Shown here: positions 9,606 through 18,948 of the stretch, piece by piece
How the letters are laid out: every line of letters begins with the position of its first letter
Position numbering within the stretch: position 1 is the stretch's first letter
Source: Agarophyton chilense
Taxonomy: Eukaryota; Rhodophyta; Florideophyceae; Gracilariales; Gracilariaceae
DNA: 64,000 nucleotides
Assembly: GCA_030374765.1 (NCBI GenBank)
Contig: JARGXX010000088.1
Location: forward strand, 1,674,001-1,738,000
Direction of reading: 5' to 3'
Translations under genes and position numbers: made by a program
The notes under the pieces: generated by a model
The model's input: the letters and a program-made list of their open reading frames with translations, nothing else
Database searches by the model: none
Told to the model about the DNA's origin: nothing

Positions 9606-10022
9606 AGCTAGCAACAAGAAAAGCAAGCGAGAGAACGCGTAGTGAAGGCGACGAAGACGCACGCACAGTGGCGCGCTTTTGAGCCGAGCCGACCGGCACT
9701 CGCTAGCTAGTAGAGATAGAGCGACAGCGCGCGAGATACGGCAGTTTGCAGCAGGATGCAAGTTGAGTTACATACGTGGAAGCATACACGTGGCGCATGT
9801 TTCCGTTCGCGCGTGGAAGCTGCAATTGCGTGCGGGGCGCATCCAATTGGTTTTTCCCCGCCGTAGTTGGACGCGTGTAATTGTCCACGTTGCTTCTGCC
9901 CGCCGTCACCGTCTCTTGCGCTTTGCGGTCTCCTGCGCTGCGCGCTCCACGCTCCGCCGCTTCGCGCGCCGCACTCCGCGCACGCGTCCGCTATCGCCCG
10001 TCGTAACGCGCCGCCCGTCGCC
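9606..10022. other. Bidirectional intergenic region upstream of lipoyl synthase
   Basis: About 420 GC-rich bp between the small membrane protein and lipoyl synthase. Open frames run through both strands because of composition, with no family similarity. No RNA gene recognised. Confidence 0.4.
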
Positions 10023-11165
10023 ATGCGCTTCGCGCGCGTCGCCGCCCTTTCAGCCCCACGCCGTCTCTTCTCCGCCGAAGCGCCGCAAAAGTCGCGCTAC
10101 GGCAAGCGTCTCGCAGACCTGCGCGCCCAGCTAGCCGCCGAGGCCGACGCACCCCCGTCCATCTCCCTCTTCACGCCCGGCGCGTCCTCCGCCGCCGTCG
10201 CAATTCCCTCGCGCACCGACGCCTACCAACACCCCTCCAAGCCGCCCTGGCTCAACGTGCGTCCCCCGGGTGACCACCACGCACACGCCGAGTACCAACG
10301 CTTGCGAAAGTCCTTGCGCGGGCTCAAGCTCTCTACCGTGTGCGAGGAGGCCCGATGTCCCAACATCGCAGAGTGTTGGGGCGGCGGCACGGCAACCATC
10401 ATGCTCATGGGCGATACTTGTACGCGCGGTTGCCGCTTTTGTAATATCAAGACTGCGCGAGCTCCGCCCCCGCTCGACCCTCATGAGCCGCATAACGTCG
10501 CCGCCGCCGTTGCAAAGTGGGGGCTCAAGTACATCGTGCTCACCAGCGTGGACCGCGATGACATTCCTGACGGCGGCTCCTCGCACATTGCGCGCACCGT
10601 GCAATGTTTGAAACAACATCAGCCTGATTTACTCGTCGAAACCTTGTCGCCGGATTTCGGCGGTCACCAACGCTACGTGGACACCGTCGTCACCTCGGGC
10701 TTGGATGTGTTTGCGCACAACGTCGAGACAGTCGAGCGCTTGCAGTCGGTCGTCAGAGATCGACGTGCTGGCTATGAGCAAAGTTTAAATGTTCTGCGGC
10801 GTGCGAAGAGTGTGCGCCCGCATGTGGTCACCAAGACCTCGCTTATGCTTGGCGTAGGGGAGAGTGAGAGTGAGGTGCGTCAAACTATGCGCCATTGTCT
10901 AGACGCTGGCGTCGAGGTCATCACGCTTGGCCAGTATTTGCGCCCTTCCAAACGCCATCTCAAGGTGGAGCAGTGGGTCACACCGGAGGAGTTTGACGCC
11001 TGGAAGCTTGAAGCCCAGAAAATGGGCTTCTCGTACGTTGCTTCTGGCCCCCTTGTGCGTAGCTCCTATCGTGCCGGAGAATTCTTTTTGGAGTCGCTCA
11101 TCAACAAGAGGAGGACCGCTGCTTTCTCAACAACTGCAGCGCATATTGATGCCGTCGTACCTTGA
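10023..11165 (+). CDS. LIAS: Lipoyl synthase, mitochondrial type
   Basis: Radical-SAM enzyme that inserts two sulfurs into octanoyl groups on lipoyl domains of pyruvate and 2-oxoglutarate dehydrogenases. The 380-residue protein has a basic presequence ([17 protein letters not shown]), the lipoyl-synthase-specific auxiliary cluster motif [12 protein letters not shown] (C107, C112, C118), the radical-SAM cluster CTRGCRFC (C133, C137, C140), the [13 protein letters not shown] segment, and the C-terminal RSSYRAGE that supplies the serine ligand of the auxiliary cluster. All catalytic ligands are present. Start chosen at the Met before the presequence; the frame is open upstream only through GC-rich leader. 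Confidence 0.96.
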   Translation: MRFARVAALSAPRRLFSAEAPQKSRYGKRLADLRAQLAAEADAPPSISLFTPGASSAAVAIPSRTDAYQHPSKPPWLNVRPPGDHHAHAEYQRLRKSLRGLKLSTVCEEARCPNIAECWGGGTATIMLMGDTCTRGCRFCNIKTARAPPPLDPHEPHNVAAAVAKWGLKYIVLTSVDRDDIPDGGSSHIARTVQCLKQHQPDLLVETLSPDFGGHQRYVDTVVTSGLDVFAHNVETVERLQSVVRDRRAGYEQSLNVLRRAKSVRPHVVTKTSLMLGVGESESEVRQTMRHCLDAGVEVITLGQYLRPSKRHLKVEQWVTPEEFDAWKLEAQKMGFSYVASGPLVRSSYRAGEFFLESLINKRRTAAFSTTAAHIDAVVP

Positions 11166-11282
11166 AACCATAAAAACAAACTTGTAGTAGAATTCCTGCT
11201 GTCATTTCGTGTTCACACCACCCTTCGATTTGCAAATCGAACTCATCATGAGAGCCAAAGTATGCCCCCCCCCTCCCCCACG

Positions 11283-11870
11283 CTAACAGAAAACGGGAAC
11301 AGCCATGATTTCCTTGTTATACTTCCTTTCAAGTTTTTCGATTACGTCGTACAAGGCCACGTCCAAATTGTCCTCCGCGCCCATCACCTCCACGAGCTCA
11401 ACAGCCAGCTGGGCGCCGGCCGCCGCGTCCGCATGAGTGTCCTTAATCTCAAGGTTGAAAACGTACGCAGGCCCGAATACTGCAGGACTTCTGTTGCTAA
11501 TGAAATCGTCCACCACGCTGCGGAACACACGCTCTTCAAAAGCAATGATGATGTCAAAACGTTCGCGAGCTTCCCGCCATTGTTCTGGCGCCTTCTTTAT
11601 CTTGGCGTTTCGATCCAGCATGTTGAGAACGCCGTTGGAGGTGTATAACGCCGCATCTTTCTCCATGAGTTGCGCCCTCATCTGTTCGTAGGGCATGTTG
11701 AAGGGAAACACTGCGGGTTCCATCAATGTGCGGCCCGGAAGTTTGACAGAGCTTCCTGTTCCGTATGAACGCACATTATATCCGCGCAGCGCTAGTTCGC
11801 GATGCGCTTCCATACTTCTGTTCTGATTCGACGCGCACACGCAACACACTTTTAGACGACCTGCTCCCAT
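11283..11870 (-). CDS. SSU72: RNA polymerase II CTD phosphatase SSU72
   Basis: Removes phosphate from Ser5 and Ser7 of the RNA polymerase II C-terminal repeat during 3'-end processing and termination. The 195-residue protein carries the low-molecular-weight phosphatase signature CASNQNRS (catalytic C12, arginine R18, CX5R), the NMPYEQM segment, and the family-typical late block from EERVF to the C-terminus. Start at 11870 gives MGAGRLKVCCVC, the usual SSU72 N-terminus; 18 more in-frame codons upstream look untranslated. It converges on lipoyl synthase with a gap of about 120 bp. Confidence 0.94.
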   Translation of the reverse strand: MGAGRLKVCCVCASNQNRSMEAHRELALRGYNVRSYGTGSSVKLPGRTLMEPAVFPFNMPYEQMRAQLMEKDAALYTSNGVLNMLDRNAKIKKAPEQWREARERFDIIIAFEERVFRSVVDDFISNRSPAVFGPAYVFNLEIKDTHADAAAGAQLAVELVEVMGAEDNLDVALYDVIEKLERKYNKEIMAVPVFC

Positions 11871-12754
11871 TTTCACAGATTGCAGTTCGCAAAAAATGGT
11901 CTGGTGAATACGCAATGAATTCAATCTTCAACGCTTCTCAGCCTGGTCGACTATCTCATGTCACTGAAGCCCAATGTTACTTGGTGCGATATCTAAATAC
12001 CTGCCCGAGATGTTGGCAAGTCCTTCCTTTTCCAGCTTTAGAGGTGCGCGTTCCATCGACGTCGTCGGTATACTGCTCTTAATCGGGGGAACAGGGGGGG
12101 TTACACATGTTTTATAAAAATTACAACTTGGCCGTTGGCCGACACAGTGCGTTATGCAGAGCCTGCACCTGTATCGCCGGATGCACTGTTGCAACGTTCA
12201 GCGCCGAATTCTTCTCGGATACTTGTTGTCGACTCAGCCCTGTCTTCTGCAACTGCCGTCGCACAAAACCTGGAAAGGCACTAAGCGGAGAGCACAATAG
12301 TTTCCCGGGCAGGGCATAAAACCAACCCTCCGTCTTTTTTGGTTACGGCTAGGTGAACGTGCCGTGTTCTATCGGAGCTTCCGCATCTGCCCCCCGGACA
12401 ACACACGGCATTCAAAAGGCGTTGCGCTGCTGCGGTCTGCCATTGCCACATTCCTTTCGGGCAGTTTGAAACCGTACCTAGCCCTGCTTTTGCTCGAAAC
12501 ACTCAGCGTGAATCATGCTTCCTCTTCTCTGCGCGACTACGATCAGTTGATTTGCGGAAAACTCTATCCATTTCATCTTTTCGGGTTGCTGGCTACACCC
12601 TTCTACGCGCTCTTTGGCACGTTCACGGAAGAGTCACATCTCGTGCATGCGCCCCGGCTCAAGTTTCTTTTGTATTAATACGAGGGCACTGTGAGTCGCA
12701 CTCGACCTTTAAGTTTCGAGCGCCGCCATCCAACGTTGTCAACTCCGAGTTGAG
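11871..12754. other. Long intergenic region between SSU72 and TAF6
   Basis: About 880 bp with only short open frames on both strands (for example 12364-12678 plus, 104 residues), none with recognisable similarity, signal peptide or domain. It should hold divergent promoters. A small non-coding RNA cannot be excluded. Confidence 0.4.
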
Positions 12755-14299
12755 ATGGTAGACCCTTCTGCACTGCCGCACAAAGCGATGAGCACCAAGC
12801 GAACCAGACCATCGGATGCTAATGTTTTGCCGCATGTAACGCTGCGTGTCGATTCGGAGGTCGTTCGAGTCATCGGACAGTCCCTTCCGAGTCTGCCGCC
12901 CTTCACGGACTCCGCGGCGGGGACATTGGCACATGACATTGAGTATCGAATTAGAGAGATTGTTCAAGACGCAGTGAAGTTTATGAAGCATGCCAAGCGC
13001 AACAATCTAACTACGAATGATATCAACGCCGCTCTCCGCTTGCGAAATGTCCCTCCCATCGTCGGTTTTAGTGAGCCCAAGGGAAATTCCCACAAGATCA
13101 AAACCAGTGAGGCGGCCAGCCAGCCAAAGGTGTATCCAAACACCCCCTCTCCTGCCGCAAAAGCTCTCAAAGTTCCCCAGTTCGCCGCGGTAGACGGAAG
13201 CGAGGATTTATTCTTCGTACCTGACCGAGAAAGGACTGTGAAATCCGTCATCGAAACCAACATGCCTCCAGTACCCCTTGACGTTAATATCTCCAAGCAC
13301 TGGCTTGCTGTGGCCGGCAAACAGCCTTCGATACCACAGAATCCGACGCGAAAGCGTTTCACCATGGGGGGTGAAAACGAAGACGCGGAGCCTGTCGCGA
13401 AGAAGCAGAAAATTCCATGCGAAGTCAAGCCTCTTGTTAAGCACGAGCTCAGCCGGGAATTACAACTGTACCTCGAGCAAATTACGACTGCCGTTCAGGG
13501 AAACGACACCAAGCACTTGGAGCAATGCCTGTACGCTGTGGCTCACGAAAAAGGGATTGCCGAGTTACTCCCCTACTTCACGCAGTTCGTATTCAAGTGC
13601 GTTACTAAGTGCGATAATTTGCCTTTGATGTTTTCGTGCATGCGACTGGTGAATGCGATTCTGGACAATAACATCTTTGACCTACGGCTTTACTTGCAAC
13701 AAGTATTACCAGCAGTTCTCACTTGCATACTGGGAAAACGGTTTTCGGGGAACCCGAGGGATAATCACTGGGCGCTCCGAGACTACACAACAACGGTAAT
13801 GAAGAATATCTGTGATCAGTATGGTCGACAATATCCGGATATCCAACCGCGTATAACAAAAACCTGTGCTTCTGCCCTTGACAGTCCAAAGAGACCGCTC
13901 ACCACACACTATGGAGCGATTGTTGGTCTAGCGGCTCTGGGGCGAAGGGTCTTAGAACGACATTTACTCCCCCGCCTCGAACGAAAAGCGTATATATCAA
14001 TGGTAGAGAAGATTGTGAAGAATCCGAGCACCAAGCCGGTGCGACGGGATGAGGCATACAGAGTTTTCGGTGCATTGTTCTGGGCCGTTTCAATGGCACG
14101 AGGTACGAAAGAAGCTTCAGCGAAGCCTTCAAAAGTAGACGTTCAGCTGAAGCACTTTGTTGATTACTTTCCTTCTGCAGAAGCAATTTTCAAAGCCGGG
14201 CAGATGGAGCTGGGTGACAGATTTTATCCGCACCGTCATGGGAAGACTGACGCGCAACTAACTGCGGACCTCCTCGAGGCAAGAATAGGTAAACGGTAG
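12755..14299 (+). CDS. TAF6: TAF6, TFIID subunit with histone fold and HEAT domain
   Basis: TFIID component that pairs with TAF9 through its histone fold. The 514-residue protein has the histone fold at about residues 30-95 (LRVDSEVVRVIGQSLP, then IQDAVKFMKHAKR-like helix and NDINAALRLRNV), a Pro/Lys linker, then the TAF6 C-terminal HEAT domain from about residue 225 (ELSRELQLYLEQIT...), including VLPAVLTCILGK and HYGAIVGLAALG. Its length is close to typical TAF6. An alternative start is M12 at 12788. A divergent, spliced paralog lies about 10 kb away at 1817-3000. Confidence 0.94.
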   Translation: MVDPSALPHKAMSTKRTRPSDANVLPHVTLRVDSEVVRVIGQSLPSLPPFTDSAAGTLAHDIEYRIREIVQDAVKFMKHAKRNNLTTNDINAALRLRNVPPIVGFSEPKGNSHKIKTSEAASQPKVYPNTPSPAAKALKVPQFAAVDGSEDLFFVPDRERTVKSVIETNMPPVPLDVNISKHWLAVAGKQPSIPQNPTRKRFTMGGENEDAEPVAKKQKIPCEVKPLVKHELSRELQLYLEQITTAVQGNDTKHLEQCLYAVAHEKGIAELLPYFTQFVFKCVTKCDNLPLMFSCMRLVNAILDNNIFDLRLYLQQVLPAVLTCILGKRFSGNPRDNHWALRDYTTTVMKNICDQYGRQYPDIQPRITKTCASALDSPKRPLTTHYGAIVGLAALGRRVLERHLLPRLERKAYISMVEKIVKNPSTKPVRRDEAYRVFGALFWAVSMARGTKEASAKPSKVDVQLKHFVDYFPSAEAIFKAGQMELGDRFYPHRHGKTDAQLTADLLEARIGKR

Positions 14300-14342
14300 T
14301 CTTGGAACGATACGCAAAAGCAAGAAGAAAAGTTGCTAAACA

Positions 14343-17069
14343 CTACGGTTCTTCGAAGAAAAATTGAACTTCATATGGTTCAGATGACGGAATTGTGACA
14401 AACAGAATGTAGAAACCGCTAATCATCGCGTATCTGAACTGGTCGACAATGGTGTCAGCATGCATCAAGTGCTTAAGTCGCCTTCTTGCGCTTTCATTCA
14501 ACCAAAAAGCAGTTTCTCCAGAATCCCGTAGACTGACAGTCACCGAGACTGACGCAGTCCAATATGGAAGGGGTTGCTTGTCATGTATGCATTTGTATTG
14601 TGTCCCTCGACTTATCGCTATGGAGGCAATGACAGCACCTGTATTCAGCAGTCTAGCATTTCCGATAGCGGCGAACTGCATTTCCGCGGAGATGTTCAAT
14701 ACGGGGCTGACATGTGCAATGAGAGCATCGAGGGGCGCAAGTTGTACAAAACATGGGTCGAATTGGTTCCTGTGGTAGAAAAGTTTGGTTGACCGTCCGG
14801 CTATCATCGACAAATAGGATACATCACCGGATACTTGGGAAAAGGCATATACGTCGCATGGTGCAAACGAGCCGCTAGTGTTGCTATTCTTTGTATTTTC
14901 GTCAAGATTAAAAACGCCAATAACTCCGCTCACAGAAGACCGATTGAACACTTTAAAAAGCTTCACTGGAACTCTTCGCGGGTCCTCAAAGATACAATCA
15001 AGTACCGGGCGACCGGGTTCTTCGCATCTTAAAATTTTACCATCTGATGTTAGCAGACTTTTCAGTAGAGCTAGCTCTTCCGTGCCAAGCGAATGGGGAG
15101 CGTCACTGATACAAATAGGACCCCCAGACAACACTCGGGATATAGCATGTACTTTAGCTAGCTTGTGATGTGCTGTAAACATGTCCCAGTCCGAGACTGG
15201 GAATATCTCTCCCAACAACAAGGTATTCATAGCATTTCTAAGAACGTGCCAGGCCACCATTCCAGCGTTTTCATCTGTATTTGGAAAGGCATGGTCATCC
15301 GAGATGCGCCAACATATGTTTGCTGGCGACAATGTTGATCCTGATGCAAAGATTGCTTCTAGGCCACAGGCCATGGAATTAACGACGATACTCTGTGGAA
15401 ACCCTTCACTAACAGCCTTTGTGATGGCACCTCTGTATAAAGCTGTCAATGAATTTGAGTATGAATCATGACACTCGTATGCATCCCCATCGTCAACATC
15501 ATGAAGCACTTCCAAAATGCTCTGGGCATCAATCTTCAAACCGCTGAGCTTTTGAGTGGCAGCAAGGCTCTTGACAAAGTAGGAGTGTAAAAATGCTTGA
15601 ACATTTTGTTCAGTCGGGACGGGAACTTCATATCTTTTCTCCCATTGTCTTGGATTTCCAATGTCATTCTTGAGCAAACCTTTTGAGACGACCCCGTTTA
15701 CTATACAAGTTTTCACATTGCACGCCTTGCCATCAGTACCGCCCCAGTAGCCTATAGCAGCGGTCCATGCTAATAATGGAACGGAAATTCTGTTTTGAAG
15801 AACCTCGAGAGAGCGGTCGAACTTGTTGTTAGGACCAAACGATGCAATGCAAGGGCGATGTGTGTTCCGCCCATCTGCTTGAGAATGCTCGAAGTTTGGG
15901 CCGTTTGCACCACCTGCTTGCCAGCCGTCATCAAGGATAATGTAGCCGAGGCGAATTCCTGTTGATTGGAAGCATTGAAATGATTGCAACACATTTTCTT
16001 GAGTTACGTTGTGGCCAAACGCATCCCATGTGCAAAATCCAAGAGAGTGGAGCAGCGGTTGGTGCTTTGACATGAATTGTGGCCATGCTGAGGACTTGAG
16101 CTTCTGTCGGCGAGAGCAGAAGTGGTCTATTCGACGGGACGCATGCTCAATGGCATTGGCAATTGTGGCAAATGCGTCGGGACTGGAATGCATGAAGCAA
16201 GTTAAAGCATTGGTAACATGGGAAATGGATAATGGTCGACGTTTGCCGGACTCTATTCGAATTGCAGGATAGGTTCCAGTGCTGAACAAGGTAGTTCGCA
16301 GGGCGCGTTGTGCATCTGCAACAAACACGAGGGCGGTGTACGTAGTACGCACATGAGAGGGTTTAGTTTGTGCCACAGTTTGGTGGTGTGGCTGGTGCTT
16401 TGTCTCAATCAAAGCAAACACGGTTTCATGCATTACGTCACACAATATATCGAAGGGAGAGCGGTTGGCAGAGTGTTGGAGTTTTTTATGCATTTCAGGC
16501 GCGATCCAGAAGGGGCTCTGCTTGTACAGAGAAGTGAGGCGTGACTGTTGGACGTCTCGAGGGCTCTGAGGACAAGCCAATGGAACCTCAACGCACGCCG
16601 GAGAGCGACGATGGTTGACACCGACGTAAAAGTCGGTACCATCATCATCCTTGAGCCAGCTTCCATCGCGAAGCTGAATCACGAACGAAATGCCTACGAC
16701 ACACTGCTGTGGAATGTGGAGCTCAGCCACGAAGCTTTGGTGAGCCAAAGCATCAAAGCTAGCATCGCGCGGTGCAAGCCACGTAGCAGAGCTAGTGGCA
16801 CAGCCATAGTGTAGACGAAGAGGCAGAGCAGCAGGCACGTGGGGCTGCTGACCACACGGGGGGACGGGTGAAATGGAGATGTGGGCGGCGCGCACGGGCA
16901 CGCGGTCGAGCAGCACGGTGAGCTGATGGCTAGGAAGACAGAAGCTCTCCGCGAGGGTGTAGCGGTGCTGGTGGCGCTCGATGTACACGGCGAGTTCGTT
17001 TCCCACGCCGCCTTCGTCGCCTTCGTCGCCGTCATCGCCGTCATGGCGCCAACGCGTGGAAAAACGCAT
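14343..17069 (-). CDS. GH36 raffinose synthase / alkaline alpha-galactosidase (SIP1-like)
   Basis: Glycoside hydrolase family 36 enzyme acting on alpha-galactosides, either hydrolysing them or transferring galactosyl units. The 908-residue protein has the subfamily motif FCTWDAFGHNVT preceding GYIILDDGWQ, the predicted nucleophile Asp in GLKIDAQS (about residue 513) and the acid/base Asp in RISDDHAFP (about residue 590), both present. Red algae store floridoside, an alpha-galactosyl glycerol, so a role in floridoside or related galactoside turnover is possible (inference). An Asp/Gly-rich run near residues 10-20 is low-complexity. Exact substrate cannot be told from sequence. It converges on TAF6 with a gap of about 40 bp. 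Confidence 0.9.
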   Translation of the reverse strand: MRFSTRWRHDGDDGDEGDEGGVGNELAVYIERHQHRYTLAESFCLPSHQLTVLLDRVPVRAAHISISPVPPCGQQPHVPAALPLRLHYGCATSSATWLAPRDASFDALAHQSFVAELHIPQQCVVGISFVIQLRDGSWLKDDDGTDFYVGVNHRRSPACVEVPLACPQSPRDVQQSRLTSLYKQSPFWIAPEMHKKLQHSANRSPFDILCDVMHETVFALIETKHQPHHQTVAQTKPSHVRTTYTALVFVADAQRALRTTLFSTGTYPAIRIESGKRRPLSISHVTNALTCFMHSSPDAFATIANAIEHASRRIDHFCSRRQKLKSSAWPQFMSKHQPLLHSLGFCTWDAFGHNVTQENVLQSFQCFQSTGIRLGYIILDDGWQAGGANGPNFEHSQADGRNTHRPCIASFGPNNKFDRSLEVLQNRISVPLLAWTAAIGYWGGTDGKACNVKTCIVNGVVSKGLLKNDIGNPRQWEKRYEVPVPTEQNVQAFLHSYFVKSLAATQKLSGLKIDAQSILEVLHDVDDGDAYECHDSYSNSLTALYRGAITKAVSEGFPQSIVVNSMACGLEAIFASGSTLSPANICWRISDDHAFPNTDENAGMVAWHVLRNAMNTLLLGEIFPVSDWDMFTAHHKLAKVHAISRVLSGGPICISDAPHSLGTEELALLKSLLTSDGKILRCEEPGRPVLDCIFEDPRRVPVKLFKVFNRSSVSGVIGVFNLDENTKNSNTSGSFAPCDVYAFSQVSGDVSYLSMIAGRSTKLFYHRNQFDPCFVQLAPLDALIAHVSPVLNISAEMQFAAIGNARLLNTGAVIASIAISRGTQYKCIHDKQPLPYWTASVSVTVSLRDSGETAFWLNESARRRLKHLMHADTIVDQFRYAMISGFYILFVTIPSSEPYEVQFFFEEP

Positions 17070-17574
17070 CTCTGAGGCAAAGAGATACGAGACTATGGAG
17101 AGATATGGCTAGCTAGCTAGCTAGAGACTTGTGAAGAAGACGCGAGCATGACGCGCAGGCATGACGCGTGACGCAAGGCAAAACGCGTGACGCGTGCCGC
17201 GTGACGCGTGCGTGGCTCGACTGTAGAACGTCCACGTACAAAGGGCGCAATACATGGCGATCTACGTCGCTGGTTGATCCCAAGTTGCCGAGCGCTCTGC
17301 GCGCGCGCAAATCGCGCGCTGACGAACGTTGCGCCAGTGAGCGTGCTCGGCGTCACATGCACGTTTGGGGCAGCTTGGCGTCACATGCGCTGCAAGAGCG
17401 CGCTCCACGCTCCAGCGCCAATTCGCTTCGCAACTTGCAACGCCGCGCTCGTTTTTCGTTACTTGCCTTCTTCAAGCGTCCTTTCTGCTTTCACCCGCTC
17501 TTCCCCGTTAATAGCAGCCCTTTCGAGCTGAGCGAAGAACCAGCTGTGTTGTTTCTCACTCGCCGATCGCCGTC
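17070..17574. other. GH36/RanBP1 divergent promoter region with simple repeats
   Basis: About 500 bp containing a GCTA run at 17108-17124 and a cluster of four ACGCGT hexamers at 17164, 17183, 17190 and 17204. ACGCGT is the yeast MCB core, but it also occurs singly elsewhere in GC-rich promoters here, so no regulatory claim is made. Confidence 0.5.
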
Positions 17575-18204
17575 ATGACCAACCCGGTTGTCGAGATTGC
17601 TCCCACGTCCAATTCCACCGCCGAGCCGGAAAATGCGCTGGCCGCCGATGAGGACTGCTCCAAGGAGTATGAGCCCGTCGTCAGACTAGAGCAGGTCGAG
17701 ACTAAGACCGGCGAGGAAGATGAGGAGGTGCTCTTCAAGATACGATCAAAACTGTTCCGATTCAGCAAGGAGCTCAAAGAATGGAAGGAAAGGGGAACGG
17801 GAGACGTTCGTATCCTCAAGCACAAACAAACTAACAAGATCCGCTTACTCATGCGTCGCGAGAAGACGCTTAAGATCTGTATGAATCATTACGTCAACCC
17901 CAACACTGAGCTCAGGGAAAATGTTGGTTCTGAGCGATCTTGGGTGTGGCATGCCATAGACTATGCCGACGATGAGCGTGATGAAGCCTCGCTTGCAATT
18001 CGATTCCGTGATTCTAACGATGCAAAGGCCTTCAAGGATGCCTACGATGACGCTCGTCAGCAAATGACTAGTCTTCTCTCTCAGAATGCTAGTGCCACTC
18101 ACAAGACGGAGGAAAATGTTTCCTCATCCACAGAAAACACTACTGAAACCAAATCTGGCCACCCCGCCGGCGAGAAAGAAGCCGCTGAATCGAACAAATC
18201 GTAA
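17575..18204 (+). CDS. RANBP1: Ran-binding protein 1
   Basis: Cytoplasmic co-factor that binds Ran-GTP and helps RanGAP release cargo after nuclear export. The 209-residue protein has an acidic N-terminus, then one Ran-binding domain at about residues 32-165: EPVVRLEQVETKTGEEDEEV, FRFSKELKEWKERGTGDV, ILKHKQTNKIRLLMRRE and KICMNHYV are the expected strands and the acidic contact. The tail is Ser/Thr/Lys-rich and disordered. Start is the first ATG after an in-frame gap and gives the normal length. Confidence 0.95.
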   Translation: MTNPVVEIAPTSNSTAEPENALAADEDCSKEYEPVVRLEQVETKTGEEDEEVLFKIRSKLFRFSKELKEWKERGTGDVRILKHKQTNKIRLLMRREKTLKICMNHYVNPNTELRENVGSERSWVWHAIDYADDERDEASLAIRFRDSNDAKAFKDAYDDARQQMTSLLSQNASATHKTEENVSSSTENTTETKSGHPAGEKEAAESNKS

Positions 18205-18948
18205 ATTCTTGCTCGTTCCTTTTCATTTTATATGTATTGTGCGGATTTATGTTAACATGGTACACCTGTGAGAAACAGGCGCTTCAGTTAGTCGAGTTCT
18301 TGAATCACCATCTTCTGCCCCATCCTTATCGCTTTCTAACCACATCCCATATGAATGCGTGTTATCTCGTCGGGTTCTTCAGCCACGTGGGAGGATGACT
18401 GTAGCAAGCACAAGGAGCACGTTTGGTAATTAAAGTTCTGGCAATGCTACGCAAACCAGCTTTTCTTGCTTACTTTTCGTCTGCTTCGTCCACACCCGTA
18501 CTACAATGCCTCCTGCTTGTCAAAAGGTACACGATCTGCGAAGATATGCCTACGAAATTCGACTTGCCAGCGTATTCCAGTACTGCCAAGTCAGTAAAGC
18601 CTCGGAGCGTGCAGCTAATCGGCATTGAAATCCGCCCGGAAACGTGTATTTACAGGGGTATGCCGTTTGTGGCGTATCGAATACTGAATTTTATTCTTTG
18701 CGCGTGATACAGCGGTAGCAATTGCTACCTGGCATCTCAGATCTGTCGTGCATCCAGCTCCTGATCGCATGCCAATCGGTCCTGGCACTAACATTGATCC
18801 CCATGCGTTCTTTACACTCTCCGCAGCGCGCGCTAAGACCTCTCACAAAGAATACAATCTGACACATTAGAGGCAGGGGACGCGATATATCATCCCAGAT
18901 CAGTCGATCGTAGTTGTGCTCATCACAGTTGCAGTTGAGGAACCCGAG
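18205..18948. other. Intergenic region upstream of pyruvate kinase
   Basis: About 740 bp; the only sizeable frame (18423-18707 plus, 94 residues) has no recognisable feature. No RNA gene seen. It includes the RanBP1 3' end and pyruvate kinase promoter. Confidence 0.4.

Noticed and set aside
12364-12678. 104-residue plus-strand gene between SSU72 and TAF6
   Set aside because: No domain, signal or codon support, and several overlapping frames on both strands are equally open.
17164-17209. MCB-type cell-cycle elements (four ACGCGT)
   Set aside because: ACGCGT also occurs in other GC-rich promoters here, sits in a low-complexity GACGCGTG tract, and neither neighbour is a clear cell-cycle gene.
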